From contig NC_090292.1 in the NCBI RefSeq assembly GCF_037392515.1, positions 46,613,747 to 46,677,746 of the forward strand: a DNA stretch of 64,000 nt, in the 5' to 3' direction. This stretch comes from Haliotis asinina. Its lineage: Eukaryota > Mollusca > Gastropoda > Lepetellida > Haliotidae. Each line of letters opens with the position of its first letter. Position 1 is the first letter of the stretch. Of this stretch, positions 32,023 to 43,100 are shown one piece after another. Under the pieces are notes generated by a model. The model had not been told where the DNA came from, made no database searches, and saw nothing but the letters and a program-made list of their open reading frames with translations. The position numbers and the translations under genes were made by a program.

Positions 32023-33757
32023 CTATTGCTAAAGCGGAGTAGTCACACTGGCAGGATTCACAGCCCTTCGAATCTCTGACGTATCCCAGTGGACAGTTAA
32101 ATTTGCAGTCAAATGCTGGACACCCTGTAAAGAGTAAAGGGAAAGTGGTAGTGAACGAATCCCAGACACCCTGTAAACAGTGAACGATTTCCGGACACCC
32201 TGTGAACAGAAAACGAATCCCAGACACCCTGTAAAAAGTGAATGATTCCCGAACACCCTGTAAGCAGTGAAGGAATACCGAACACCCTGTAAACAGTCAA
32301 CCAATACAAGACACGCTGTAAACGATGAAGCAATATCGGATTCAGCTATACTCTAGCTGTAAGGTGGCAGTCTGTAAATAATCGTATCCAAGACAGACAA
32401 ACCAGTGACCAACATCATGAACACTGATTACCGCAAATGGCATAGGATGACATGCACAAGTGGGCAGAGCCACCCGAAAGGGGCACGCATAGGTTTTGTA
32501 GTCCAATTCTAATTCGCTTGTTCACGGGTGCCAATAGTATGAGCGTATGTCACCAGTGCTTACCTGCAGGTTGTGTGTAAGTTGTTCTGAAGCACTCAGA
32601 GCCACAGCCATTCGACTTGCACGCATAACCAGAGGGGCACCCTCTGTTAACAGAATCCCCGCAAAGGAGAAGACAACTGCCTCTTCGAGAATGTGGAATG
32701 CTGTAGACCACTAGATTCGAAAATACGGTCAGAGACAATACTCATCAGGTTTGCATGTATTTACTAACTTTCTTATTAAAATATGACGTGTGTCGTTACA
32801 AACCCAGCCCTCAAAGGGGGTTGAAGTTTTGCAAAAGTATTGTCCTCCTGAGAAGGTACGTAAGTCCCAAAACATTAAAAGTAAATATCTAAAGTCTACT
32901 AGGTTTTTAATCGTATTTGTGTCAGTTTATTGTATGGTTAAATCTCAGCATATGACTGAAGTGATGGTGTAAATCAGCTAGGATCTATGCAAGTAACAAA
33001 AGAAATGTAAGTCCCCATGCATGGACCCTAGTATGGTGATCTACCTCCAGTTGTTGGCGATAAATACGCCATTTTTACATGGTGTTGTCTGAAATGGTTT
33101 TCTGCTTTTAGAAATACATGCTACCTAGTTTTAGCTCTTTTTGTGATACTCTAGTTATTTTACAGTCCATCGATGACTCGTTCTTTAATTACTTATATTT
33201 ACTGTGTATCTACAACATTTCCCGTCACTATGTGGCTGCAAAATTGCGGATGTGACGTTAAATTTTACCTCACTCATTCACAAACGACATGTAAATACTA
33301 GAAACGTATAATTTCTTTTTCTCATTCCAACGACCCGACAATAGCCCCCTGTTTAAGTGATGTCTGTGAGCACGCCGCTTTGCGTTCAGGAATATCACAG
33401 ATATATCACGGTGGGCACACAAGAAATTGGCTTCACACAATGAAGCTATTTGAGGAATTGAACCCAGAATGTTCTGTGTGACGACTGAACGCTATGACCA
33501 CTAAGTCACTGAGCACGGAAAGGCCGTAAATATATACTTACTTTTGAGACACATTGTAGGAAGGGCTTGTTGGACATGTTCTTTTCAACGAACACATAAA
33601 TTCATTTAATTGTTACAGTCCCAACGGGTTAATTTCTGAGGATATTCAAGCCTGAGTTTTCTTTGCGCTCTCGTATTTATTCACTGTGAATGTGCGTTTG
33701 CAAGTACTTACATGTTCCCAGCAATACAGAGGCCACAAGCACGTGAGAAACCGCCAT
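32023..33757 (-). CDS. Secreted cysteine-rich protein with antistasin-like module (3 exons, 3' end not found)
   Basis: Three minus-strand exons join in matching phase. Exon 1 (33757-33712) encodes a signal peptide (MAVSHVLVASVLLGT) and ends in phase 1 at GTAAGT. Exon 2 (32710-32564) gives 48 codons with eight Cys (CLLLCGDSVNRGC, then GYACKSNGCGSEC). Exon 3 (32124-32023) gives 33 codons with six Cys (CKFNCPLGYVRDSKGCESCQC), a spacing typical of antistasin-type protease-inhibitor modules. It also ends in phase 1 at GTATGT, so more exons must follow. The likely product is a secreted inhibitor or matrix protein. Intron 1 holds a LINE tail, and intron 2 holds a 29-bp array made of copies of the exon 3 acceptor. 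Confidence 0.72.
32121..32340 (-). repeat. 29-bp minisatellite of repeated splice acceptors
   Basis: The motif CACCCTGTAA (plus strand) recurs at 32167, 32196, 32225, 32254, 32283 and 32312 with exact 29-bp spacing, some copies varied, and also at 32121 on the exon 3 boundary. On the minus strand each unit reads as a pyrimidine stretch, ACAG, then GGTGTC, which is the true acceptor plus the first exon bases. Confidence 0.92.
32797..33285 (+). repeat. LINE 3' tail in intron 1 of the cysteine-rich gene
   Basis: A longer tail copy including the upstream CTCAAAGGGGGTTGAAGTTT and GTAAGTCCCAAAACATT parts, ending TGTGACGTTAAATTTTACC. It is antisense to the host gene. Confidence 0.82.
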
Positions 33758-34559
33758 CTTGAACTGAACAAATTGTGACCTGCAGAAGCGGCTTATCTCT
33801 TGCGACATGTACACTACCGGACAAAAGGCACGTGACAAAAATCACCAAGGAATTACCAATGTTTTCAACACGTCACTACAAGAAACAGCAATGTAAAATG
33901 GAACGATAAAATTTAAATATGGTCATGAATGTGGTATATCTGCAACTTATCCTGTCACACAGTGTCAAAGTCTAAAATGGCAATAGCAGGAAAATTCCAT
34001 ATATGGCCATGTTGGTCCCACATGATGTAAGTTATAACAAGGAAATGGCACACTTTCAGAAATCTTCATGTCCAACTTAAAAACCGTGTAGATTCTATGA
34101 TGTCTCATTTTTTCTCCTATTTGCACGTCTCATTATTTAATGGCTTTAATGAAATTTACTATCTTGGCAACAGTGTATGCAAAGAAGCAGTTCCTTGTGC
34201 GTAAATATCATTAGTGTTTATCTTATGAAGCTGGTTTTGGTTTGTCCTGAGAGATTGACAATTTCATACATAGTTTATCAGCATCATAGTTGTTGACCTG
34301 GCAGTGTTGTATAGCGATAATGGCTGTGTGTTTTGGTGATAGTTTCAACAACCGACAAGGACATGTTCTAAGCTACAGAAACTTCTGAACATAACATTGG
34401 CTAGACACCGAGAAAACGGAATATGACCTTCCATGTATGCTCAAAATGTTTTCACTCTATGTTGGAAGAGTCACACTTACTCAAGTAATAAAATTCACTA
34501 TTATCGTTAAATGTCGGGTGTTTTCAACGAATGTATGCTTTCAATTTTCGATTTGTGTA
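33286..34559. other. Promoter-side flank of the cysteine-rich gene, otherwise unassigned
   Basis: Exon 1 of the minus-strand gene starts at 33757, so 33758 onward is its upstream region. At 33805-33830 there is an end-like sequence (ACTACCGGACAAAAGGCACG) similar to the left TIR of the Tc1 element at 56089, suggesting a transposon remnant close to the promoter. No second end was found. The rest shows nothing recognisable. Confidence 0.4.
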
Positions 34560-34815
34560 CTGTCCATGCATGTATCAAATGTACTGTAAGTCCCCATGGT
34601 CCCCACGATTACACTGTCTTGTCCGAATTTAAAATTCAATTTTAGAGATAGGTGCTAGTTTTACTTTTGAAATACTGTGACATTCTAGTTGGGTTTACTA
34701 TCCTTCGTTCACAGTTTTTTATTATTTTCATGTATTGATAGTGAATTTACAACTTTTTTTTTTCACGATATGGCTGAAATATTGCAGGTATGGCTTTGCA
34801 TTTTAACTCCCTCAC
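34560..34815 (+). repeat. Solo LINE 3' tail, worn
   Basis: GTCCATGCATGTATCAAATG through GATATGGCTGAAATATTGCA. The middle is shortened. Confidence 0.72.
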
Positions 34816-36474
34816 TGACCGGGTACATTTTATAATGGATGTTGTTGGTTATTTTTCAGTGCATATCAGATTCATGAGTGCATCTCCGGCTAACATTTCT
34901 GCGCATAGTTATAATACCGCTTTCTTTGTGTTAATGTGTCCCAATACCTTGTCATGTGTGGTCAATTCAGAGGTCTTGTGGAAACTAGATTTTTTATAAC
35001 ATGAGTTTATGGTGTGGTGTAAGAACAACTTTTTAGAAACTGTATGCCTTTAATTCTCCCGAAATAACTCATACGTTTAATTCACTCGGGAGGTTGACCT
35101 GTAGCTGTGTAATGTGAATAACAAATTGTCTTCTTTTGAATTTGATGCTATGGCACTTTCTGTTTTTACATATTAACGAATTTAATGTAATGCTTGTGTC
35201 TATCTATCTATCTAACTATCCACACATCCACTCCTACAGAACCACACACGGCACTTGACAGGGTACACACACACACACACACTTTTAATAATATAATAAG
35301 TGTGATTGTGGATTCGTTTGAACGTTGTACTTAGAATGTGTATGAATTCAGACTTGATCTCGACACTATGTGGTAGGAATAATGTCGGTTTAACGTAAAG
35401 ACCACCTCATCTCCACTTCAGCTCGCTATATCACTTTAGGCCACACATCTCTGCTATACACTTCTGAAACTACCAGTTGCAATAGAATCTGCATTATGTT
35501 GATATGTTATCGTTAGCAGATAACAATCCATGTGTGTCTAATCAAACACGTTATTCTCTCAACACTGTGTACATTATGTCCATGGTGTTTGAATATGTTT
35601 TCCTAGGACAATGATATCTCATAATCACAGACAATTCACTGTATACTTCTTTAAGACGTGATTGTGGTAGCGGATGGGAATTTGGCACAGAAACTTATAA
35701 AAGTAAAAAACACGTTATATTTCCTAAAGTAGCTGTGCCTCATTGTAACTGTAAAATACATCCTGTGCTTTCATGACTAGCGACAGATGAGAGCCAGTGC
35801 ATCACAACCGGAAGTGTGTATGACTTTTCTGTAACACTACCTGTGGTTTTATCAGTTTTAAACATGTGGCACGTGGCATTGGAAGTGACGTCAACGAAAT
35901 ACTTCAAGCCACAGATCTTATTTCAGCAGACACATATGAGGGGAGTTTTGTTCAATAACTATTTCAACAATAATTTATACCGAAGGTATGGTATTGCTCT
36001 ATACAAACCCAACACCGAAGTTGGACAACCCCCAAAATCAAGGATTTTGTGGTATCAGAAATACCAGTTTTGAATAGTCACCGGAATGTCTCACAATAGT
36101 GAGACGTAAATCAGAATCATACACTGGAAAGATACACAAAGAATCATTACTATAGAGACTATCACTACTGTCATACCTCATTACTCTTTCTTTTCTTTTC
36201 TTTTTATCTATTTGCGAGTTTGCGATTTTCGTTCAAATACATGCCCCCTTCATTATCATCTAGATCTACTGCTCGCAGTTTATTTCCTTTTGTTTTTACC
36301 TATTTTCCCTGTCCATAATGTCTAAAGGAAACGGTATGTGCCAAGCCTGTGCTATAAGCCATTTCTCGCCTTGTATAAAGACAAAGGAGGTATTGATTAA
36401 GCTTACAGGCGATGTTATTTTTTTCATAAATCTCCCACCGGGTTTCATTCTAACCAGGCCTTTTAATCAAGGCC
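34816..36474. other. Unassigned, small microsatellites only
   Basis: Contains TCTA repeats near 35200 and an (AC)n run at 35263-35282. No convincing exon or known repeat was found. Confidence 0.4.
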
Positions 36475-37250
36475 ACGTCCTACAATCGCCAGGGACTGAG
36501 GGGATGGTGTAAATCAAACCAGGGTCCATGCAGGTAGCAAAGGTTCCGTAAGTCCACATGGGCCCTGGTGTGGTGATCTACCTTCAGTTGTTGGTTATCT
36601 ATAGCCCCTTTTTTATACTGTATCTTCCTCTATAGTTAAACTATTTTAGCTTTAATTACTGTTTTAAGTATCTATCTGTTATTATCTAGTTGTTTTACTG
36701 TCCTTCGTTAACAGATGTTTTACCATTAATGTATGATATTAATGGGTTTCGTCAAGATATGGCTGAAATATTGCCGTTAAACATGTTAAAATGTGACGTT
36801 AAATATTAACTGACTCACTCTAACCATACAATTACGCCGCCAATCCGGAGCTAGAAACATCTGCTGTTGTCATCATCCACGACAATTGACATGACTTTTG
36901 CTTAAATGTGTCAAAATTGCTGACAGCTGAAAGAATTGTGTAAATCTACCTAATGTCCATGCAGGAAGGAAAGGTACTGTCCCCATGGTCCATAGTATGG
37001 TGATCTACCTTTTGCTGTTGGCGATGTATTTCCCATTTTTATAGTCTTGTCCTCTTTTGAGCTAAAGTTTTAAAGATAAAGCTAGTTTTACTTATTATTT
37101 ACTGTGATATGCTAGTTGTTGGTTTTAATGCCCTTCGTTGACAGATGTTTTATAATTTACATGTATTTGTGGATTTTGAAGTTGTTGAAGTCACGATATG
37201 GCTGAAATATTGCCGATGTGACGATAAATTTTAACTCACTCACTCACTCA
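36475..37250 (+). repeat. Two solo LINE 3' tails
   Basis: One copy at 36475-36820 (from TCCTACAATCGCCAGGGACT) and one at 36905-37250, both ending with the GGCTGAAATATTGCCG segment and ACTC runs. They differ enough to be independent insertions. Confidence 0.82.
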
Positions 37251-37909
37251 ATTGACATGGCTCGCAGGCTTCTCACTATAGAAACACATACATCACTCTG
37301 CAGTGAGACGGCTTGATTGTTTTACGATATACCAGTAGCTGTCACCACGTGTTGGGGTGTTGCTGCATATGCCACGGCAGGGACAAACCTTACTTTGACG
37401 TGATGATAAGTGGTGACAGATATGACGATTTCAATGGCCTCTCCACTCTATCATGATTAGGTACCGTAAAGATGGTTGTCCACTCTACCATGATTAGGTA
37501 CAGTGAAGATGGTTGTTTAATCGCATGTGCTCACTCCATCATCACATGTCTCATTCTTCCAAATGTTTTCATTTTTCTGATATAAATTGTTTCCGTCACG
37601 ATATGGCTGAGATATTGACGATGTGACGTTAAATATTAACTCACTCACTCATGTGCTTACTGTAAGGAGATAACTTTCAGATTTTAAATATATTAAGATT
37701 TTAAATATATTCATACAGTTCAAAATCACTAGACTGTGTCTCCATTGTCTATGGTAAAGTATGCTATAGCAATTTGGAAAATAAATACATTCTATCCAAA
37801 AGGTCCTAGGCCTTTGAAACAGTCTACATGAAGAGTCTAGCGAATGTGTCGAGTCCAGTATACAAGTGTGTTTTCAACCCTATCTATGAAACCTTGCGTC
37901 TTTATCTAT
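37251..37909. other. Unassigned, with a short tail fragment
   Basis: Only a short piece of the LINE tail (37585-37650, CACGATATGGCTGAGATATT to the ACTC run) is recognised. Confidence 0.45.
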
Positions 37910-38215
37910 CAAGTCCATGCAGGTAGCTAAGTTTCTAAGGTCCCTAATGTGGTGATCTACCTTCTGTTGTTGGCGATCTGTAGCCCATTTTCCTATTGCA
38001 TTGTCTTCTTTAATTACAATGTTTTACTTTCACATGCTAGCGTGTGAAAGTTCATGTGTGAAAGTTCATGTTCATTATCTGTGATAATCTAGTACTTTTA
38101 CTGTCCTTCGATGGCAGGATGTTCCGTTTCTTTATTTTTGATATTGTCATAAATTAAAATGTTCTTGTCACGATGTGGATGCAATATTAAATATGAACTC
38201 ACTCACTCACCAAGT
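37910..38215 (+). repeat. Solo LINE 3' tail
   Basis: From AGTCCATGCAGGTAGCTAAG to CGATGTGGATGCAATATTAA plus ACTC repeats. It includes a small internal duplication of CATGTGTGAAAGTTC. Confidence 0.78.
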
Positions 38216-38499
38216 CCTGTTCCACCACTGGAAACCAAAATTCAACCACACATATCTGCCTTGATAATGCTAACATTGATCTCGATATCATAGCAGCCTA
38301 TCGACTTGTATGTTCCACACCTTAGCAGATGGTGAAGTCTGTATATATTATCTTGACGAAACTAAAAAAATCCGAAACAAATCAGTTCCGTTCTCGATAC
38401 GACACCTCTCACTGACGGATCTAAAGATGATGGCAATGTTGCCAGTGCTACAGTCATTGAATCCTAGTCTCCACTAGAAGTAATGAATCATTTAAATAC
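38216..38499. other. Unassigned, possible LINE trace
   Basis: Short stretches resemble LINE RNase H sequence (GACGGATCTAAAGATGATGG, like the DGSKD start), but too little remains for a firm call. Confidence 0.35.
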
Positions 38500-38660
38500 C
38501 AGTGAGTGAGCGAATGAGTTTAGTTTCATGCCGCACTCAGCAGTATTCCATCTATATGGCAGCAGTCCGAAAACAATCGAGTCTTAACCAGGCAATCAAG
38601 TGATCAACAGCATGACCTTCGATTTGGGAACTGATGACATGTGTCAGTCAAGTCAGCGAT
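38500..38660 (-). repeat. 270-bp SINE-like repeat (SINE-A), partial
   Basis: Antisense copy: the GTGAGTGAG head, GCCGCACTCAGCAGTATTCC and GATCAACAGCATGACC are visible, but the distal half is lost. Confidence 0.75.
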
Positions 38661-39021
38661 GTCTTGGACAACAGGATTCGACCCTACGGAATACATCCCC
38701 ACGTTGTCAGTCTGCATGAGTCTTTGCTGTTTGCTTGTGGATCACATATTCCACGACAACTTTAGCACTGTGGTAAGATTGAACAGGCTGAACAGACATG
38801 AATGCGGCATTAAACAACATATTGGACATGAATTCATCATGAAAGCGTAAATTTTAAAGGTAAAATAAAACACAGATTCCGAGTCAGGTGACAGAACATT
38901 TATTGCATTGTCACGGCAATTCTCTATTAACACTGCACATCTCAAACAGAATATGCACCATCCGCCCCATCTCTTAGCACGGCTCCTGACAACTGGGAAA
39001 GTGAACAATTTGTTGCATTAG

Positions 39022-39660
39022 TGAGTGAGTGAGTGAGTTTAGTTTTCCGGCGCACTCAACAATATTCCAGCTATATGGCGGCGATCAGTAAATAATCGAG
39101 TCTGGACCAGACAATCCAGTGATCAACAACATGAGCATCGATCTGCGCAATTGGGAACCGATGACATTTGTCAAGCAAGTCAGCGAGACTGACCACTCGA
39201 TCCCGTTAGTCTCCTCTTATGACAAGCATAGTCGCCGTTTGTGGCAAGCATGGGTTGCTGAAGGCCTATTTTACCCCGGGACCTTAACGGGTCTGAACAC
39301 AGTTGTAATGAAATATACCCGAGTCTGTTGCATTAGTGATGACACCTGATAAAAATGTCACTATATCTTTACATCAACACAGTTGTAGTGATTGAGTGAG
39401 TTTAGTTTTCCATCGCACTCAGCAATATTACAGCTATATTTCGGCGGTCTGTAAATATTCGAGCCTGGACAAAGCATTCCAGTGATCAACAGCAGAGTTT
39501 CAGTCTGCTCAATTGGGAACTGATGTGCCAACCAAATCAGCGAGCCTGACCACCCGATCCCGTTACTCGCCTCTTAAGACAAGCATAGTGGCCTTTTATG
39601 GCAAGCATGGGTTGCTGAAGGCCTATTCTACCTCGGACCTTCACGGGTCTGAACACAGTT
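39022..39660 (-). repeat. Two SINE-A copies in the same orientation
   Basis: 39022-39297 is a nearly full copy (GTGAGTGAGTGAGTTTAG to TTTTACCCCGGGACC). 39383-39660 is a second, more worn copy ending GGACCTTCACGGGTC. Element sense is on the minus strand, where both end in (ACTC)n. Confidence 0.88.
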
Positions 39661-39949
39661 GTAATGAAATATACGTTACACAGGTGTACTTTACAGGAGT
39701 CTTTGAGAGTCATTGGGTTTTTTAGGGTTCGTTTTCTTATCAACATGTCAACTTAGCATCTTGAAATTACAAGATCGTAAATTAAAATATCAACATATTA
39801 TTTTGAAATCTCAAAATGTTGATTACACAGCGAAAGAAATATATATCAACCTTTGTTTCTCTTCAATATAACTTCCAGATGCAGTTGAAAACTTACCACG
39901 TCTCTTCGCAGTTACTCTCGGGACATCTGAAACAACATTATTGTTATTG

Positions 39950-39955
39950 TTTATT
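39950..39955 (-). terminator. Candidate poly(A) signal of the BRICHOS gene
   Basis: AATAAA on the minus strand, about 225 bp beyond the stop codon at 40178. This is the first such hexamer I see downstream. Confidence 0.4.
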
Positions 39956-40177
39956 CGAGTTCAGCATTTGCATCTTGTAAACAATAGAAGATTAACTAAA
40001 CTTTATATCCGGGAACATAAGGAGTACTCACGTCCAACTGATTATTGCATGTGATCAAGCATTTGTTGTGGATCCTATACATGTTTTATATCATTATCTC
40101 GAAATATCTGTGTCGTTTCCAATGGTGGAGAAAAAAAAAACCTATTAGCTCATAGTTGTGTGTGGAGTATGTCGATG

Positions 40178-43100
40178 TTAAGCACCTGCAGCTGCCCTGA
40201 TCACTTTGCCGTCTTCGAGAAGATGCACCTTGCAGCCGCTACAGAACTTGGCTATCCGCTTTCCCACTTTCTTTTCAACTTGATCTGCGGGTAGGGGCGT
40301 TTTGGGAACAACCCATTCTTCAGTAGCTTGAACCCTTGGTGCTTTCTGCCCCTGTATGATGAACACAGGGTAAACAGAATGATTGGTTGAGTTGGTTTGT
40401 TGGTTTGTTGGCTAATTGTTTACCTCATCACTCAGCAATATTCCCGATTTTGGTTGCGGTCTGTACTAAATTCACTTTGGACCAGACAGTCCAGTGATCA
40501 ACAGCATGAACAGCGAATTGGATGTGCCAACCAAGACATCAAACCTGACCACTGGATCGTTGCCTTTTACGACATGCATGGATTACTGGAAGAACAATGA
40601 TTCTAACAAGGCAGTTTCTTCCCAACTCCTACTTTGACACATTGCATTGAATTTGTCAAGAGAAGACGATCCAGTGATTGGCGTCTGTGACAGGTGTCAA
40701 TGAATTCAGCGAGCCTTACTTAGTCACTTTTACAAAAAGCATTGGTTGCTGAAGACAAGTTCTGGACTGCACGCAGAAACATTCCATGAATATGGCGGCT
40801 TAATTCTGGATCAGACAACCCCGTGATCAGCAGCATCAGCATGGTATTGGGACCTGATGACATGCGTCAACCAAGTCATCGAGCCAGACCACCCGATCCC
40901 GTTAGTCGCCTCTTACGACAAACTTGGGTTACTGAATTCCAAATCGGATCTTCACTGGTAAGACATAGTGTCAGAGTCAATGGAATGAAATAATGAGAAA
41001 CCTGAGTTGCAATATACATTAGCTGTTTTTGAGACATACCTTTTTGATGTCGTCTACCAGCTTTTTTACTTCGTCATATGTCTCGTCAGAATGCTTCACA
41101 AAACAAGTGTTTTTATTGGAGATCTTCATAGCCACTAAGCGCTGCAAAATATATGAAAGAGGCGTTTATTTGTATCATATCTGATCCATGTATGAATTAC
41201 CTCCCTGAATTTCAAATTGGTTTCCATAATCTTCTCAGACTCGTTATCCTACGAAGCAAGATGTTATTCAATTCCTTGCTCCCCACATTGATGATCTGTT
41301 TCATGTGTTTCATCTGTTTCATGTGTTTCATGTGTTTCATGTGTTTCATCTGTTTCATCTGTTTCATGTGTTTCATCTGTTTCATCTGTTTCATGTGTTT
41401 CATCTGTTTCATGTGTTTCATGTGTTTCATCTGTTTCATCTGTTTCATCTGTTTCATGTGTTTCATGTGTTTCATCTGTTTCATGTGTTTCATCTGTTTC
41501 ATGTGTTTCATCTGTTTCATGTGTTTCATGTGTTTCATCTGTTTCATGTGTTTCATGTGTTTCATCTGTTTCATGTGTTTCATGTGTTTCATCTGTTTCA
41601 TCTGTTTCATCTGTTTCATGTGTTTCATGTGTTTCATGTGTTTCATCTGTTTCATGTGTTTCATCTGTTTCATCTGTTTCATCTGTTTCATGTGTTTCAT
41701 CTGTTTCATGTGTTTCATCTGTTTCATGTGTTTCATGTGTTTCATCTGTTTCATCTGTTTCATCTGTTTCATGTGTTTCATGTGTTTCATGTGTTTCATC
41801 TGTTTCATGTGTTTCATCTGTTTCATGTGTTTCATGTGTTTCATGTGTTTCATGTGTTTCATCTGTTTCATCTGTTTCATGTGTTTCATGTGTTTCATCT
41901 GTTTCATCTGTTTCATGTGTTTCATGTGTTTCATCTGTTTCATGTGTTTCATGTGTTTCATCTGTTTCATGTGTTTCATCTGTTTCATCTGTTTCATCTG
42001 TTTCATGTGTTTCATGTGTTTCATCTGTTTCATGTGTTTCATCTGTTTCATCTGTTTCATGTGTTTCATGTGTTTCATCTGTTTCATGTGTTTCATGTGT
42101 TTCATCTGTTTCATGTGTTTCATGTGTTTCATGTGTTTCATCTGTTTCATGTGTTTCATGTGTTTCATCTGTTTCATGTGTTTCATGTGTTTCATCTGTT
42201 TCATGTGTTTCATCTGTTTCATCTGTTTCATGTGTTTCATCTGTTTCATCTGTTTCATGTGTTTCATCTGTTTCATCTGTATCATCTGTTTCATCTGTTT
42301 CATCTGTTTCATGTGTTTCATCTGTTTCATGTGTTTCATCTGTTTCATGTGTTTCATCTGTTTCATCTGTTTCATGTGTTTCATGTGTTTCATCTGTTTC
42401 ATCTGTTTCATCTGTTTCATCTGTTTCATGTGTTTCATGTGTTTCATCTGTTTCATGTGTTTCATCTGTTTCATCTGTTTCATGTGTTTCATGTGTTTCA
42501 TGTGTTTCATCTGTTTCATGTGTTTCATGTGTTTCATCTGTTTCATCTGTTTCATGTGTTTCATCTGTTTCATCTGTTTCATCTGTTTCATCTGTTTCAT
42601 CTGTTTCATGTGTTTCATGTGTTTCATCTGTTTCATGTGTTTCATCTGTTTCATCTGTTTCATGTGTTTCATGTGTTTCATCTGTTTCATGTGTTTCATG
42701 TGTTTCATCTGTTTCATGTGTTTCATGTGTTTCATCTGTTTCATGTGTTTCATCTGTTTCATGTGTTTCATCTGTTTCATGTGTTTCATCTGTTTCATCT
42801 GTTTCATGTGTTTCATCTGTTTCATCTGTTTCATCTGTTTCATGTGTTTCATGTGTTTCATCTGTTTCATCTGTTTCATCTGTTTCATGTGTTTCATGTG
42901 TTTCATCTGTTTCATCTGTTTCATGTGTTTCATGTGTTTCATCTGTTTCATCTGTTTCATCTGTTTCATGTGTTTCATCTGTTTCATGTGTTTCATCTGT
43001 TTCATCTGTTTCATGTTTTTCATGTGTTTCATCTGTTTCATCTGTTTCATGTGTTTCATCTGTTTCATCTGTTTCATGTGTTTCATCTGTTTTATCTGTT

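Noticed and set aside
32121-32340. CRISPR-like array (regular 29-bp spacing)
   Set aside because: Units are contiguous without spacers and copy the neighbouring exon border, so it is a eukaryotic minisatellite.
33533-33575. Possible extra exon between exons 1 and 2 of the cysteine-rich gene (donor GTAAGT at its end)
   Set aside because: No acceptor gives an open reading in the needed phase, while exon 1 joins exon 2 directly in phase when the acceptor at 32711 is used.
35816-36073. 85-codon plus-strand frame
   Set aside because: No family, splice or signal-peptide evidence. Isolated in AT-rich DNA.
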